Shown: positions 1 to 6,139 of the stretch, in pieces
Numbering within the stretch: position 1 is the first letter of the stretch
How the letters are laid out: every line of letters starts with the position of its first letter
Source of the DNA: a virus
DNA length: 38,582 nucleotides
Strand: one strand, 5' to 3'
IMG/VR virus record: IMGVR_UViG_3300050821_007104
Span: 1 to 38,582 of that record
The notes under the pieces: model-generated
What the model was told of the DNA's origin: nothing
The model's database searches: none
Seen by the model: the letters and a program-made list of their open reading frames with translations, nothing else
Translations under genes and position numbers: made by a program

Positions 1-104
1 TGGACCGCCCCCTCGGCGAAAGTTTTTCGACCGCCCCCCCGAAAGCATGCTTTTTTTTTCAAAAATATTTGAAAGCATGCTTATTTTTTTTCGCGGGTCG
101 TCGC
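1..104. repeat. Left genome end: repeats, A/T tracts and GCATGC palindromes (possible cos-flanking region)
   Basis: This stretch holds no gene. Two copies of a GACCGCCCCC...CGAAAG block occur at 3-22 and 29-45. Two copies of the palindrome AAGCATGCTT occur at 43-52 and 73-82, each followed by a run of T. Between them, TTTCAAA (58-64) and TTTGAAA (69-75) form a further inverted repeat. The region lies between the HNH gene and the left end. With the terminase genes at the other end, this suggests a packaging or cohesive-end region, or a strong structured terminator. The exact terminus cannot be defined from the sequence. Confidence 0.5.
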
Positions 105-398
105 TCACCATTGCCTCGACCTCGCACCGAGCGGCAGCGCGCCGCCGTCCATGCCCGCCGAGTGGTTGCAATCCCAATGCGAGGCAGCCACGTTGCCGGG
201 GTCCTCCGCGAGCTCGGGGTGCTGCGCGAGTGATTGCTTGTGCTCCAGTGAGCCAGAGTCGCGATTGACTGCACCTGTGTACGGGTCGGCATGTGGTATC
301 GACCAGTCGATCGGTTGTCCGCATCGGTAGCAGGTGCTCTCGGTTGCCCGTACGCGCTGCCGTAGTCGTCGTACGACCGAGCCGCTTCGACCTCGCAT
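105..398 (-). CDS. HNH endonuclease (packaging-associated)
   Basis: A 97-residue HNH homing-type nuclease fold. A zinc-binding CxxC pair lies at residues 23-26. The catalytic E-H pair is in SLEHK (about 50-54), the central N is at about 69, and the closing SHWDCNHSAG segment spans 73-82. Small HNH proteins next to terminase genes are common in long-tailed phages and are known in some of them to assist terminase cleavage at cos. Here the gene would sit directly before the terminase genes if the two genome ends join. I chose the ATG at 398 because a purine-rich AGGCAGG stretch precedes it; an in-frame ATG at 437 would add 13 residues but has no visible ribosome site. A hairpin at 486-514 separates it from the upstream operon. 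Confidence 0.85.
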   Translation of the reverse strand: MRGRSGSVVRRLRQRVRATESTCYRCGQPIDWSIPHADPYTGAVNRDSGSLEHKQSLAQHPELAEDPGNVAASHWDCNHSAGMDGGALPLGARSRQW

Positions 399-485
399 GT
401 CTGCCTGCCTCGTCGTTTCGTCACGGTGACGAATCATCACAACGTCGACAACGATAGACGTTCGCTCGACCTGCGGATACAGAAC

Positions 486-514
486 GAGACCGCACGCGTG
501 ATGCGTGCGGCCTC
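486..514 (-). terminator. Hairpin terminator after the 1.4-0.55 kb operon
   Basis: On the minus strand GAGGCCGCACGC pairs with GCGTGCGGTCTC around a 5-nt loop: 12 pairs with one G-U. It lies 40 nt after the stop of the HTH gene ending at 554 and before HNH. Only a weak T stretch follows, so strength is uncertain. Confidence 0.5.
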
Positions 515-528
515 GTGTCTTACGTCAG
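515..528. promoter_or_regulatory. Degenerate copy of the palindromic operator
   Basis: GTGTCTTACGTCAG differs at two positions from CTGACTTACGTCAG seen perfectly at 14104-14117. It sits between the stop codon of the HTH gene (554) and the hairpin at 486-514, with no promoter-like -10 behind it. It may be a decayed or weak repressor site. Confidence 0.3.
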
Positions 529-553
529 GTGCTGCGTGTCGGTGGGTGCGAGG

Positions 554-784
554 TCAGAGCTCGGCTGCTCGCTTGGTCGCCTCGGCGTGCCGGATCATCG
601 TGCGCACTGCCTTGGTCGTGATGCCGAGGAGTTGCGCGATCGGTGCGACTGCGATGCCGCGCTCGGCGAGTGCGCGTACCGCCTCGTTGCGCTCGTCGCG
701 GTATGACTCGGTCAGTCGCTCGGCGCGCTGCAGTGCGAGCTGCGCGTCGGCGAGGACTGACCACGGGTCGACCGGCTCGGTCAT
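554..784 (-). CDS. Small helix-turn-helix protein
   Basis: A 76-residue protein. An N-terminal amphipathic helix (about 10-40, rich in R/E/A) is followed by a predicted helix-turn-helix, IAPIAQLLGIT-like, at about 46-66 (VAPIAQLLGITTKAVRTMIR). It belongs to a set of four small proteins here with the same plan (see 6143, 9503 and 9952): a charged helix, then GxxxxxIAxxxGIT and an R-rich recognition helix. The start ATG overlaps the upstream stop as ATGA, so translation is probably coupled. Last gene of the three-gene operon driven by the promoter at 1479-1506. A DNA-binding or transcriptional role is inferred; the target is unknown. Confidence 0.75.
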   Translation of the reverse strand: MTEPVDPWSVLADAQLALQRAERLTESYRDERNEAVRALAERGIAVAPIAQLLGITTKAVRTMIRHAEATKRAAEL

Positions 785-1056
785 GTCTGCGGTCCTCTCG
801 GGTCGTACTCGGTGTAGGTCAGCTCCTGCTCGTCGATCCAGTCGACGAGCGCCTCCCATGCGTCCTGCTCGTTGTTGGTCATGTGCGAGGTTGGGTGCGT
901 GCTGCGCTCGATCGCCTTGGCGAACGTGTCCCACCTGCCGTGCAGGATGCGGTACGGCTCCTGCTGCTCGGGTGTCAGCTTGGTCGGCTCGGGTGCACCG
1001 CAGCCGACGCACGTGCCGCCCTCGTACGCGTGCCCGTATGCGTGGCAGTCGTTCAT
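781..1056 (-). CDS. Conserved-looking hypothetical protein with zinc-binding motif
   Basis: A 91-residue protein. The N-terminus has a histidine/cysteine cluster, CHAYGHAYEGGTCVGCGAP (residues 4-22), that looks like a small zinc ribbon. An acidic helical C-terminal part rich in D, E, W and Y follows. It starts with ATGA overlap at 1053-1056 and ends with ATGA overlap at 781-784, so it is the middle cistron of a coupled three-gene operon. Function not recognised. Proteins like this (one metal-binding knuckle plus an acidic tail) are frequent in the accessory operons of actinophages. Confidence 0.75.
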   Translation of the reverse strand: MNDCHAYGHAYEGGTCVGCGAPEPTKLTPEQQEPYRILHGRWDTFAKAIERSTHPTSHMTNNEQDAWEALVDWIDEQELTYTEYDPRGPQT

Positions 1057-1442
1057 GCCTGCGCCTTGGCGTCGAGCTCGACTGCGCGCTGCGTCAGGTT
1101 GGCCAGCGTCGCCGCGTACTTGGCGAGGTCGCGCGCGGTGTTGGCTGCCGCGAGTGGCTTGAGGTTGCCGCGCTCGACGATCTGCTCGACGATGCCCGCG
1201 AGCCGCGCGATTTCCTTGGCGACGAGCTTGGTCTCGCGGTCGAGTCCCGGCTGCGGCTCGCGCACGTGCTGCGGCTCCGGCTGCAGGGTGAGCTTGCCGT
1301 CGCAGCCCCTGCGCTTGTGCGCCCCGCGCCAGCGCATGAGCCACGCGCGCAGCTCGCCGCCGGTCGCGTTGACGTCGGGCACGAGCACGCCGCACTCGGT
1401 GCAGGTCAGGCTCGGCAGCTTGGCGGTGGTGGTGTCGGTCAT
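1053..1442 (-). CDS. Hypothetical protein with N-terminal zinc knuckle and helical C-terminus
   Basis: A 129-residue protein, first gene of the operon. CTECG near residue 14 and a C47-type cysteine around RRGCDGKL form a possible metal site. Residues from about 65 onward are a long charged helix (ETKLVAKEIARLAGIVEQIV) suited to oligomerisation. Start support is strong: an AACC-repeat leader and an AAGGAG Shine-Dalgarno directly precede ATG 1442. A promoter with overlapping operator lies at 1479-1506. No enzyme motif is visible; a DNA- or protein-binding role is a guess. Confidence 0.75.
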   Translation of the reverse strand: MTDTTTAKLPSLTCTECGVLVPDVNATGGELRAWLMRWRGAHKRRGCDGKLTLQPEPQHVREPQPGLDRETKLVAKEIARLAGIVEQIVERGNLKPLAAANTARDLAKYAATLANLTQRAVELDAKAQA

Positions 1443-1478
1443 GGTTGGTTGCTCCTTGGTTGGTTGGTTGGTGGTTCC

Positions 1479-1506
1479 ATCCTAACTCATGCCTGACTTA
1501 AGTCAG
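1479..1506 (-). promoter_or_regulatory. Promoter with palindromic operator (P1)
   Basis: On the minus strand, -35 CTGACT (1501-1506), a 16-nt spacer and -10 TAGGAT (1479-1484). The -35 is embedded in the perfect 14-bp palindrome CTGACTTAAGTCAG (1493-1506). The TGA stop of the upstream membrane-protein gene (1503-1505) also lies in the palindrome. It drives the 1442-554 operon. Repression by a dimeric regulator binding the palindrome is inferred. Confidence 0.7.
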
Positions 1507-1916
1507 ACCGTATCGCCACCTCGATCGGGTGAACTCGCGACGAGCCTGCGTCGGCTCGTGACGAGCCAGCCGAGCCCGACGAGGGTGACGACCGCACCGA
1601 CGCCCGTCGACGTCCAGGCGAGCGCGTCGCGTTGATTCTGGTAGCACTCCAGCTCGCTATTGGTGTCCATGAGCGCGCGCTGCGCGAACGGCAGCGCAGT
1701 CACGCGCGGGTCGGTCGAGATCGTCTCGAATGTCGCGACCTGACTTGAGTTGATCGAGTAGTTGGTGCCGCAGCTCTGCACGTCGCCGAAATACGTCGCG
1801 TCAGTGTGTACCGGCCGCGTGCCGACGATGACGCCGAGGATGAGCACGAGCAGCCCGAGCGCGAGCGTGATGAGCGCAGCGAGCGAGCTGCGTGCCTTGG
1901 TGGTCGTGGTGGTCAT
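1503..1916 (-). CDS. Two-segment membrane protein
   Basis: A 137-residue protein with a hydrophobic segment at about residues 11-34 (SLAALITLALGLLVLILGV), an extracytoplasmic-type middle with several cysteines (SCGTN, ELECYQ), and a second hydrophobic segment at about 100-122. The C-terminus is basic then polar. I placed the start at ATG 1916 because AAGGAG lies 8 nt upstream inside an AACC-repeat leader. An in-frame ATG at 1949, overlapping the stop of the 23-residue gene as ATGA, would add 11 residues encoded by the leader itself. Two starts a few codons apart is a pattern known from holins, but the holin candidate is elsewhere. Role unknown; an envelope or superinfection function is possible. 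Confidence 0.7.
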   Translation of the reverse strand: MTTTTTKARSSLAALITLALGLLVLILGVIVGTRPVHTDATYFGDVQSCGTNYSINSSQVATFETISTDPRVTALPFAQRALMDTNSELECYQNQRDALAWTSTGVGAVVTLVGLGWLVTSRRRLVASSPDRGGDTV

Positions 1917-1945
1917 GGTTGGTGCTCCTTGGTTGGTTGTCGCGC

Positions 1946-2017
1946 TCATGAGAGCGCCTTGCCGATCGTGCGGCACACGTGCGCCGCGAACAGTAGAACG
2001 AGAATGATCATTTGCAT
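1946..2017 (-). CDS. Tiny hydrophobic peptide (23 residues)
   Basis: A short reading frame, MQMIILVLLFAAHVCRTIGK plus three residues, preceded by a perfect AGGAGG ribosome site 4 nt before the ATG. It ends in an ATGA overlap with the alternative start of the membrane-protein gene at 1949. It is one short membrane segment followed by a basic end. It could be a genuine small membrane peptide or a leader that couples translation. The strong ribosome site is the main support. Confidence 0.5.
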   Translation of the reverse strand: MQMIILVLLFAAHVCRTIGKALS

Positions 2018-2059
2018 AGCCTCCTGAGAGCTTGGATTGATAGGGTCGGCTGCGCGGGT

Positions 2060-2080
2060 GTTCTTCCTTGGTTGGTTGCA
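2060..2080 (-). promoter_or_regulatory. Orphan AACC leader / Shine-Dalgarno without a gene
   Basis: On the minus strand, GCAACCAACCAAGGAAG matches the leader found before about ten genes here, but no ATG, GTG or TTG follows at a usable distance. It sits between the hairpin at 2089-2125 and the 23-residue frame. Probably the remnant of a cassette that lost its gene. Confidence 0.4.
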
Positions 2081-2088
2081 CCTGCAGC

Positions 2089-2125
2089 GCGAGGACCGTC
2101 AGACCCATAGGGTGACGGTCCTCGC
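2089..2125. terminator. Hairpin terminator after the SprT-like gene
   Basis: GCGAGGACCGTC (2089-2100) pairs perfectly with GACGGTCCTCGC (2114-2125): 12 bp with a 13-nt loop. It begins 13 nt beyond the stop of the SprT-like gene at 2138. No clear T tract follows. Confidence 0.6.
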
Positions 2126-2137
2126 GTCATATTCGCG

Positions 2138-2890
2138 TCAGGCTGCCTCGGCGAATACCTCGCCGCAGAGCTTGCACGTCGGCGTGCAGTCCTCCAGCAC
2201 GCCGCGCGACGCGCGGATCGACTTGCCGCAGCCGCACTCGGCCTTGATGAGGTTGCGGTTGCCGCGCTTGCGAGGCTCGACCGGGGTCGACTCCTCGCCG
2301 CCCTCGACCGCAGGCGCGGTGCCCTTGATCGCGACGCCCGCGACGACCGGCCGCACCGAGACCGCTGCAGCCTTGGCGAGTCCGGCCGAGAGTGCCTTGA
2401 GGATCGCCGCGTGCGACGCCTTGCCCTCGTCCGAGAGCTCGGTGCCGGTCCAGCCGTGCCAGCCGACCGAGGTGACCGTCAGGCCATGCTCCTCGGCGCG
2501 AGCCTTGAACTGCAGGTTATGGCGACCGTTGACGTCGGTGTCAAGGATGCCCGCGTGCAGGTTGCGCGCGTGCGCAGCCTCGTGCAGCAGCGTCGCGAGG
2601 ACGAACTCGGGACCGCGCCGCAGGTTCTCACCCGAGATCATGATCTCGTAATGGGTCGCGTTGTCCTCGTCCTCGACGAGTTTCGCCGAGCTCCAGACCT
2701 TGCCGACGGTCGTGTGACCCCACGCCTTGCTATCGCGCTTGACGACGATCGTCGCGTCGGGGGTGCCGGGGTAGCGCTTGGCGATCTTGCGGTATGCCGC
2801 CTCGATCGCAGCGACTGCAGGCGAGAGGTCCGCGCCGAGCATCGTCGACGGCTGAACGTCCTCGCGGGCAATGGTTTCGTTGCTGGTCAT
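2138..2890 (-). CDS. SprT-like zinc metalloprotease-family protein
   Basis: A 250-residue protein with the zinc-metalloprotease signature HEAAH at residues 103-107 within LATLLHEAAHARN, as in SprT/Spartan-like proteins. A further histidine-containing helix (GRHNLQFKARAEEHG) follows, and a C-terminal zinc ribbon carries cysteines at about 219, 221, 235, 239 and 242. SprT-like proteins cut DNA-crosslinked proteins in eukaryotes; phage members are of unknown role, possibly clearing host proteins from DNA. It is a single-gene cassette: promoter with two operator copies (2918-2958), AACC leader and AAGGAG before the ATG at 2890, and a hairpin terminator at 2089-2125. The family call is fairly secure, the substrate unknown. 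Confidence 0.8.
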   Translation of the reverse strand: MTSNETIAREDVQPSTMLGADLSPAVAAIEAAYRKIAKRYPGTPDATIVVKRDSKAWGHTTVGKVWSSAKLVEDEDNATHYEIMISGENLRRGPEFVLATLLHEAAHARNLHAGILDTDVNGRHNLQFKARAEEHGLTVTSVGWHGWTGTELSDEGKASHAAILKALSAGLAKAAAVSVRPVVAGVAIKGTAPAVEGGEESTPVEPRKRGNRNLIKAECGCGKSIRASRGVLEDCTPTCKLCGEVFAEAA

Positions 2891-2917
2891 GGTGTACTCC
2901 TTGGGTTGGTTGGTTGC

Positions 2918-2958
2918 TGACGTAAGTCAGAATATGCGAGGTGTCTGACGTAAGTCAA
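2918..2958 (-). promoter_or_regulatory. Promoter with two palindromic operators (P2)
   Basis: Two operator copies lie 27 bp apart: CTGACGTAAGTCAG at 2918-2931 and a one-mismatch copy at 2945-2958. The upstream copy contains -35 TTGACT (2953-2958); with a 17-nt spacer the -10 is TATTCT (2930-2935). The second palindrome falls over the -10 and the expected transcription start. Double occupancy would block both polymerase binding and escape. It drives the SprT-like gene. Confidence 0.7.
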
Positions 2959-2982
2959 ACCACGTTCGGGTGAAAACACCGA

Positions 2983-3008
2983 GAGCCGGACCCCGCAGGG
3001 TCCGGCTC
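2983..3008 (-). terminator. Hairpin terminator after the 81-residue gene
   Basis: GAGCCGGACCC pairs with GGGTCCGGCTC, 11 bp with a 4-nt loop, 8 nt past the stop at 3016. On the minus strand it is followed by TCGGTGTTTTC, a moderate T tract. The stem sequence closely resembles the terminator at 3356-3383. Confidence 0.75.
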
Positions 3009-3015
3009 CTTGATG

Positions 3016-3261
3016 TCAGTCGGTCGCGTCGAGCTTGGCCCACGTCAGCGAGTGCGCGCGGCCGGTGCGCTGGCCATCGGCATCGAAAATGTGCCAATCC
3101 TGCCCGGTCATCTGCCAACCCTTGCGGATCGCTTGCCCGGTCCAAGGGTTGAGGTATTCGCTGACGTAGAGCTCGCCGTCGACGCGAAAGCTGCTGCCCT
3201 TGCTCTTGATCCACACGAGATCGTTGCGGTGCGCTTGGTTCTGCTCGACTGTCCGGTGCAT
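3016..3261 (-). CDS. Hypothetical protein, single-gene cassette
   Basis: An 81-residue protein rich in W, H and charged residues, with beta-strand-like alternation (GSSFRVDGELYVSEYLN, GWQMTGQDWHIFDADGQRTG). No transmembrane segment and no cysteines. Not recognised. It has its own promoter-operator (3294-3321), an AACC leader with AAGGAG before the ATG at 3261, and its own terminator (2983-3008), so it is expressed independently. This layout is typical of cargo (moron-like) genes in temperate phages. Confidence 0.75.
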   Translation of the reverse strand: MHRTVEQNQAHRNDLVWIKSKGSSFRVDGELYVSEYLNPWTGQAIRKGWQMTGQDWHIFDADGQRTGRAHSLTWAKLDATD

Positions 3262-3293
3262 GTTGACTCCTTGGCTTGGTTGGTTGTTCCTCT

Positions 3294-3321
3294 AGTCTAA
3301 CTCGCGTCCTGACTTAAGTCA
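3294..3321 (-). promoter_or_regulatory. Promoter with palindromic operator (P3)
   Basis: -35 GTGACT (3317-3322) overlaps CTGACTTAAGTCA (3309-3321); 17-nt spacer; -10 TAGACT (3294-3299). It drives the 81-residue gene at 3261. Confidence 0.7.
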
Positions 3322-3355
3322 CATCGGCACGGTATGGCATGCGCCACAAACGAAA

Positions 3356-3383
3356 GGAGCCGGACCCCGTAGGGTCCGGCTCC
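3356..3383 (-). terminator. Hairpin terminator after the 273-residue gene
   Basis: GGAGCCGGACCC pairs with GGGTCCGGCTCC, 12 bp with a 4-nt loop. On the minus strand it is followed by TTTCGTTTG. It lies 14 nt beyond the stop at 3398. Confidence 0.8.
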
Positions 3384-3397
3384 GGCTCGGCTCTCGG

Positions 3398-4219
3398 TCA
3401 GCGACTCTCGCGCTTGATCTTGGCGGCTGCCTTGGCCTGCAGCTCGGCCGTGACCTGCTCGACCGACTGCCCGCGCTTGTGTGCGAGCGCCTCGGTCAGC
3501 TTGGCCACGTACTCGGCATCGAACCGGTAGCCGTAGAGCGTGTGATCGGCGATCTCGTTCACTGCCTCGGTCTGCGCGGTGCGCTCGGCCTTGATGACGC
3601 CGTAGCGCCCGCGCAGCGGTGAGCCGTCGACGTCCGTGATGCCGGTCGCTGCAGCCTTGGCAGCGCGAGCGGCAGCCTTGGCCTCGCGCTCGATGCGCGC
3701 AGCCTTGCGGTCGGGAGCCTCGAAAGTGCTCTTGCGCTTGAGCACGTCGACCGGTGCGCTCGGGTAGCACACCGTGCAGGCTGCCTCGCCTGCGCGCTCG
3801 ACGATCTCGCTCTCGGCGTCGCCCGAGACCTCCGGCAGCCAGGCGAATTGGGTCGAGGGGAAGCATGACGCGCAGTACATCGAGGAGTGCACGTGCCCGC
3901 CAGTGTTGGTGACGAGGTAGGCCCGCGTCCAGGTGCCGCGCCGAATGTATTCGGCCTGCAGCGGGTCCGACTCGGCGATGATCGCGTCGAGCGCATCGCG
4001 CGCGTCGGCGAGCTCACTCTCGGTCTGCGCGAGCGATGCCTTATAGCTCTCGGTCATGAGCGAGAACGTCTCGCGCGCAATGTATGTGCGGTAGTTCTCG
4101 ATGCGCTTGGCCAGCATCGCGACGTGCTGCTGCGCCTTGCCCTGCCGTGTCCAGATCTCGGCGAGCTGCGCGTCGATCTCTTTCGGCGTCTGCGCCTGCA
4201 GGTTGGTGGTGGTGGTCAT
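3398..4219 (-). CDS. Hypothetical protein: coiled coil plus zinc-binding centre
   Basis: A 273-residue protein. Residues about 10-90 form long charged helices (coiled-coil like, EIDAQLAEIWTRQGKAQQHV). The centre contains a metal-binding arrangement, HSSMYCASCFPSTQ (about 112-125) and CTVCYPSAP (about 148-156). An alanine/arginine-rich helix follows, and a C-terminal segment (GQSVEQVTAELQAKAAAKIK) resembles a small helical DNA-binding tail. ATG 4219 has AAGGAG and an AACC leader; its own promoter-operator is at 4256-4283 and its terminator at 3356-3383. Proteins with this plan recur in actinophage accessory regions with no known role. Nucleic-acid binding is inferred only. Confidence 0.75.
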   Translation of the reverse strand: MTTTTNLQAQTPKEIDAQLAEIWTRQGKAQQHVAMLAKRIENYRTYIARETFSLMTESYKASLAQTESELADARDALDAIIAESDPLQAEYIRRGTWTRAYLVTNTGGHVHSSMYCASCFPSTQFAWLPEVSGDAESEIVERAGEAACTVCYPSAPVDVLKRKSTFEAPDRKAARIEREAKAAARAAKAAATGITDVDGSPLRGRYGVIKAERTAQTEAVNEIADHTLYGYRFDAEYVAKLTEALAHKRGQSVEQVTAELQAKAAAKIKRESR

Positions 4220-4255
4220 GTCGAGCTCCTTGGTTGGTTGGTTGCTTGCTCGTTG

Positions 4256-4283
4256 AGCTTACCTCCTGTCCTGACTTAAGTCA
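4256..4283 (-). promoter_or_regulatory. Promoter with palindromic operator (P4)
   Basis: -35 ATGACT (4279-4284) overlaps CTGACTTAAGTCA (4271-4283); 17-nt spacer; -10 TAAGCT (4256-4261). The TGA stop of the upstream 79-residue gene (4281-4283) is inside the palindrome. A 31-bp block including the palindrome and CCCGATCGGGTGAA is nearly identical to the one at 6155-6185. Confidence 0.7.
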
Positions 4284-4520
4284 TAATCCCGATCGGGTGA
4301 ACTCTGCGGCAGCGTCCTCCGGTCCCTGCGTCGAGCCGACCCTGCTCGGATCGCCGTCGCCTGCGCGCCAGCCCTGCGCCTCGGCGATCGCCGTCACGTG
4401 CTGCCAGCTGACCGAGTCGCTCGGCATGCGCCAGAACGTGCGCGGGTTGAATCGGTTGCCGCCCTTGACGATGACGTCGGCCTGCGCGGTGACGCGCTCC
4501 AGCCGATGCCTGCCGCTCAT
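4281..4520 (-). CDS. Hypothetical protein, last gene of the 5.66-4.28 kb operon
   Basis: A 79-residue protein with a basic N-terminus and a W-containing middle (NPRTFWRMPSDSVSWQHVTA). No membrane segment or cysteines. Its ATG overlaps the upstream stop (ATGA, 4517-4520). Its stop codon lies within the operator of the next promoter, so binding of a regulator there would also meet polymerase leaving this gene. Function not recognised. Confidence 0.7.
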   Translation of the reverse strand: MSGRHRLERVTAQADVIVKGGNRFNPRTFWRMPSDSVSWQHVTAIAEAQGWRAGDGDPSRVGSTQGPEDAAAEFTRSGL

Positions 4521-4720
4521 GGCTGCTCGTAATGCTCGGCTGCCGCGCGCAGCACCCGCTGCTCATCGGGTGCGAGCACCGCGTCATCGAGCTCGACCTC
4601 GACATACCCGCGCTCGCGCAGCATCTGCTGCACCGCCGCGAGCGCCTCGGCACTCGTCAGCCCGCCGTACCGCGTCGTCAATGTGTCGACGATCGATCGC
4701 ACAGTGCGGGTGCCCATCAT
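4517..4720 (-). CDS. Small hypothetical protein
   Basis: A 67-residue helical protein (SIVDTLTTRYGGLTSAEALAA, MLRERGYVEVELDDAVLAPDE). It looks like a small winged or three-helix domain, but no family is recognised. ATG 4720 overlaps the upstream TGA as ATGATG, and it overlaps the next gene by ATGA. Translational coupling along the operon is likely. Confidence 0.7.
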   Translation of the reverse strand: MMGTRTVRSIVDTLTTRYGGLTSAEALAAVQQMLRERGYVEVELDDAVLAPDEQRVLRAAAEHYEQP

Positions 4721-5379
4721 GAGCCGACCGGGGTGAGATCCATGAGCCGCCGCAGTGCCTTGGTCACGCGCCCGTCGAGCACCGCCGCCTCGTTCTCCTC
4801 GGATACCTGCCCGGTGCCGGACACGAGCAACCAAGGCTCGCCGCCGCCGCGCTCGGTGATCGTCTGATAGGTGCGCCCCGCTCGGTCGGTCATGACCACG
4901 ATCCTGCACTCGACGCGGTCGGGGTGCTTGTGCATCTCGCGCGCCGCTGCTGCCGCCTCGTATTGGTCACGCTTGGCGACGTCGCGGTTGGCCGTCGAAA
5001 GCATCCATGCCTCGGTCACGAACAACCAAGCGACGATGTCAGCGTGTGGCATGTGAACGATCTCGGACTCGTCGCGCATGATGCTGCAGAGCATCTCGAT
5101 ATAGGCGATCGGGTGCGTCTCGCCCGGCAGCGGTGGCAGGTGCAGCTGCCCGACCGAGAGCCCGAGCAGATCATCCTCGGCGTCCTCGACGCGCATGACC
5201 GTGCAGAGTCGCGCGTCGTCATCCCATACGTCACGCTCGGCGAGCTCGATGGTCGAGAGCGCCAGCGCACACGCGAGGGTGTACGTCATCGCGTCGACCG
5301 ACTCGTCGTCGAGTAGTCGCACGAGCGTCTCGCTCATCGTGTGAGGCTGACCGACTGCCCGGCCGTCATCGTCCGGCAT
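4717..5379 (-). CDS. Hypothetical acidic protein
   Basis: A 220-residue acidic protein without recognisable motifs. A helical N-terminal half (LVRLLDDESVDAMTYTLACALALSTIELAERD) and a mixed C-terminal half (VECRIVVMTDRAGRTYQTI). It starts inside the end of the 99-residue gene (14-nt overlap); GAGGAG about 8 nt before ATG 5379 supports this start. An internal ATG 14 codons downstream (MSETLVRLL) is an alternative. Part of the 5665-4281 operon. Function unknown. Confidence 0.7.
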   Translation of the reverse strand: MPDDDGRAVGQPHTMSETLVRLLDDESVDAMTYTLACALALSTIELAERDVWDDDARLCTVMRVEDAEDDLLGLSVGQLHLPPLPGETHPIAYIEMLCSIMRDESEIVHMPHADIVAWLFVTEAWMLSTANRDVAKRDQYEAAAAAREMHKHPDRVECRIVVMTDRAGRTYQTITERGGGEPWLLVSGTGQVSEENEAAVLDGRVTKALRRLMDLTPVGS

Positions 5380-5665
5380 TGCGTAGCTCCTCCTCGTGCT
5401 TGGCCGTCAGCGCCGCGCCGAGCGCTGCGAGTGCCGCAGCCTTGGCTGCCTGCAGCGTCGGCTCGTTGCCGGTCGTGATGAGCAGCGACTCGCCGAGCGC
5501 GTTGCGCTTGGTCCGGTCGAATACCTTCCACGTCCACTCGTGGTACTCGGCCTTGACGACGAGATAGCAGCCGGTGCCCGGTACGTCGAGCTTGCGGTGT
5601 GAGATCTTGCGACGCCAATCGACGCCGTCGATGTAGCGCACGGTCTCCCACTTGGTGCCGGTCAT
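5366..5665 (-). CDS. Hypothetical protein
   Basis: A 99-residue protein. The first 60 residues look like a beta-sheet domain (TVRYIDGVDWRRKISHRKLD, CYLVVKAEYHEWTWKVFDR) and the last 35 are a helix (LQAAKAAALAALGAALTAKHEEELRNAG). ATG 5665 has an AACC leader with AAGGAG. No promoter is visible between this gene and the terminator at 5710-5740, so transcription must come from read-through or a promoter I do not recognise. First gene of a four-gene operon to 4281. Confidence 0.75.
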   Translation of the reverse strand: MTGTKWETVRYIDGVDWRRKISHRKLDVPGTGCYLVVKAEYHEWTWKVFDRTKRNALGESLLITTGNEPTLQAAKAAALAALGAALTAKHEEELRNAGR

Positions 5666-5709
5666 GTGTCGCTCCTTGCTTGGTTGGTTGGTTGGTGGGG
5701 AAACGCGAA

Positions 5710-5740
5710 AGGACCCCCGGCAGTATCTGCCGGGGGTCCT
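5710..5740 (-). terminator. Hairpin terminator after the 116-residue gene
   Basis: AGGACCCCCGGCA pairs with TGCCGGGGGTCCT: 13 bp with a 5-nt loop, followed on the minus strand by TTTCGCGTTTCC. It starts 8 nt past the stop at 5748. Confidence 0.8.
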
Positions 5741-5747
5741 CATTTTG

Positions 5748-6098
5748 TCAGTACATGATCGAGTAGATCGCGCTGTTCCACACGCCGAGCTTGTTCGCGT
5801 TGACGCCGAGCCGCTTGCACTCGGCCGCGATCTGACTGCGGTATGTCTTGCGACCGAGGTGCGCAGGCAGGTCGATCTGCACCCGGCAGTGCCGCCCGTC
5901 GGCGAGCTCACCCATCGCATAGGAAAGATCGAATACCGGGTAGCCGTACTCGGTCAGCAGCCGCACGCGGGTCAGCTTGGCGATCTCATCGAGCCCGAAC
6001 GCGCGCCCGTTGTCGGCGAGCGTGTCGAGGTATTGACCCCAATCGTTCGTGAAGTCGTTGATGTTGTTGGTTTCGATGACGCCGTAGTTGTCGCTCAT
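5748..6098 (-). CDS. Hypothetical protein, single-gene cassette
   Basis: A 116-residue soluble protein (DFTNDWGQYLDTLADNGRAFG; a later segment GRHCRVQIDLPAHLGRKTY). Asparagine-rich ends and one or two cysteines; no known motif. It has its own promoter-operator (6140-6167), AACC leader and GGGAG before ATG 6098, and a strong terminator, so it is an autonomous unit. Function not recognised. Confidence 0.75.
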   Translation of the reverse strand: MSDNYGVIETNNINDFTNDWGQYLDTLADNGRAFGLDEIAKLTRVRLLTEYGYPVFDLSYAMGELADGRHCRVQIDLPAHLGRKTYRSQIAAECKRLGVNANKLGVWNSAIYSIMY

Positions 6099-6139
6099 GG
6101 TGTGCTCCCTTGGTTGGTTGGTGTTGCGGTTGTTCCACT

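Noticed and set aside
1950-2108. Long form of the membrane protein from ATG 2108
   Set aside because: That ATG lies in a terminator loop, without ribosome site, and the added residues are non-hydrophobic shadow.
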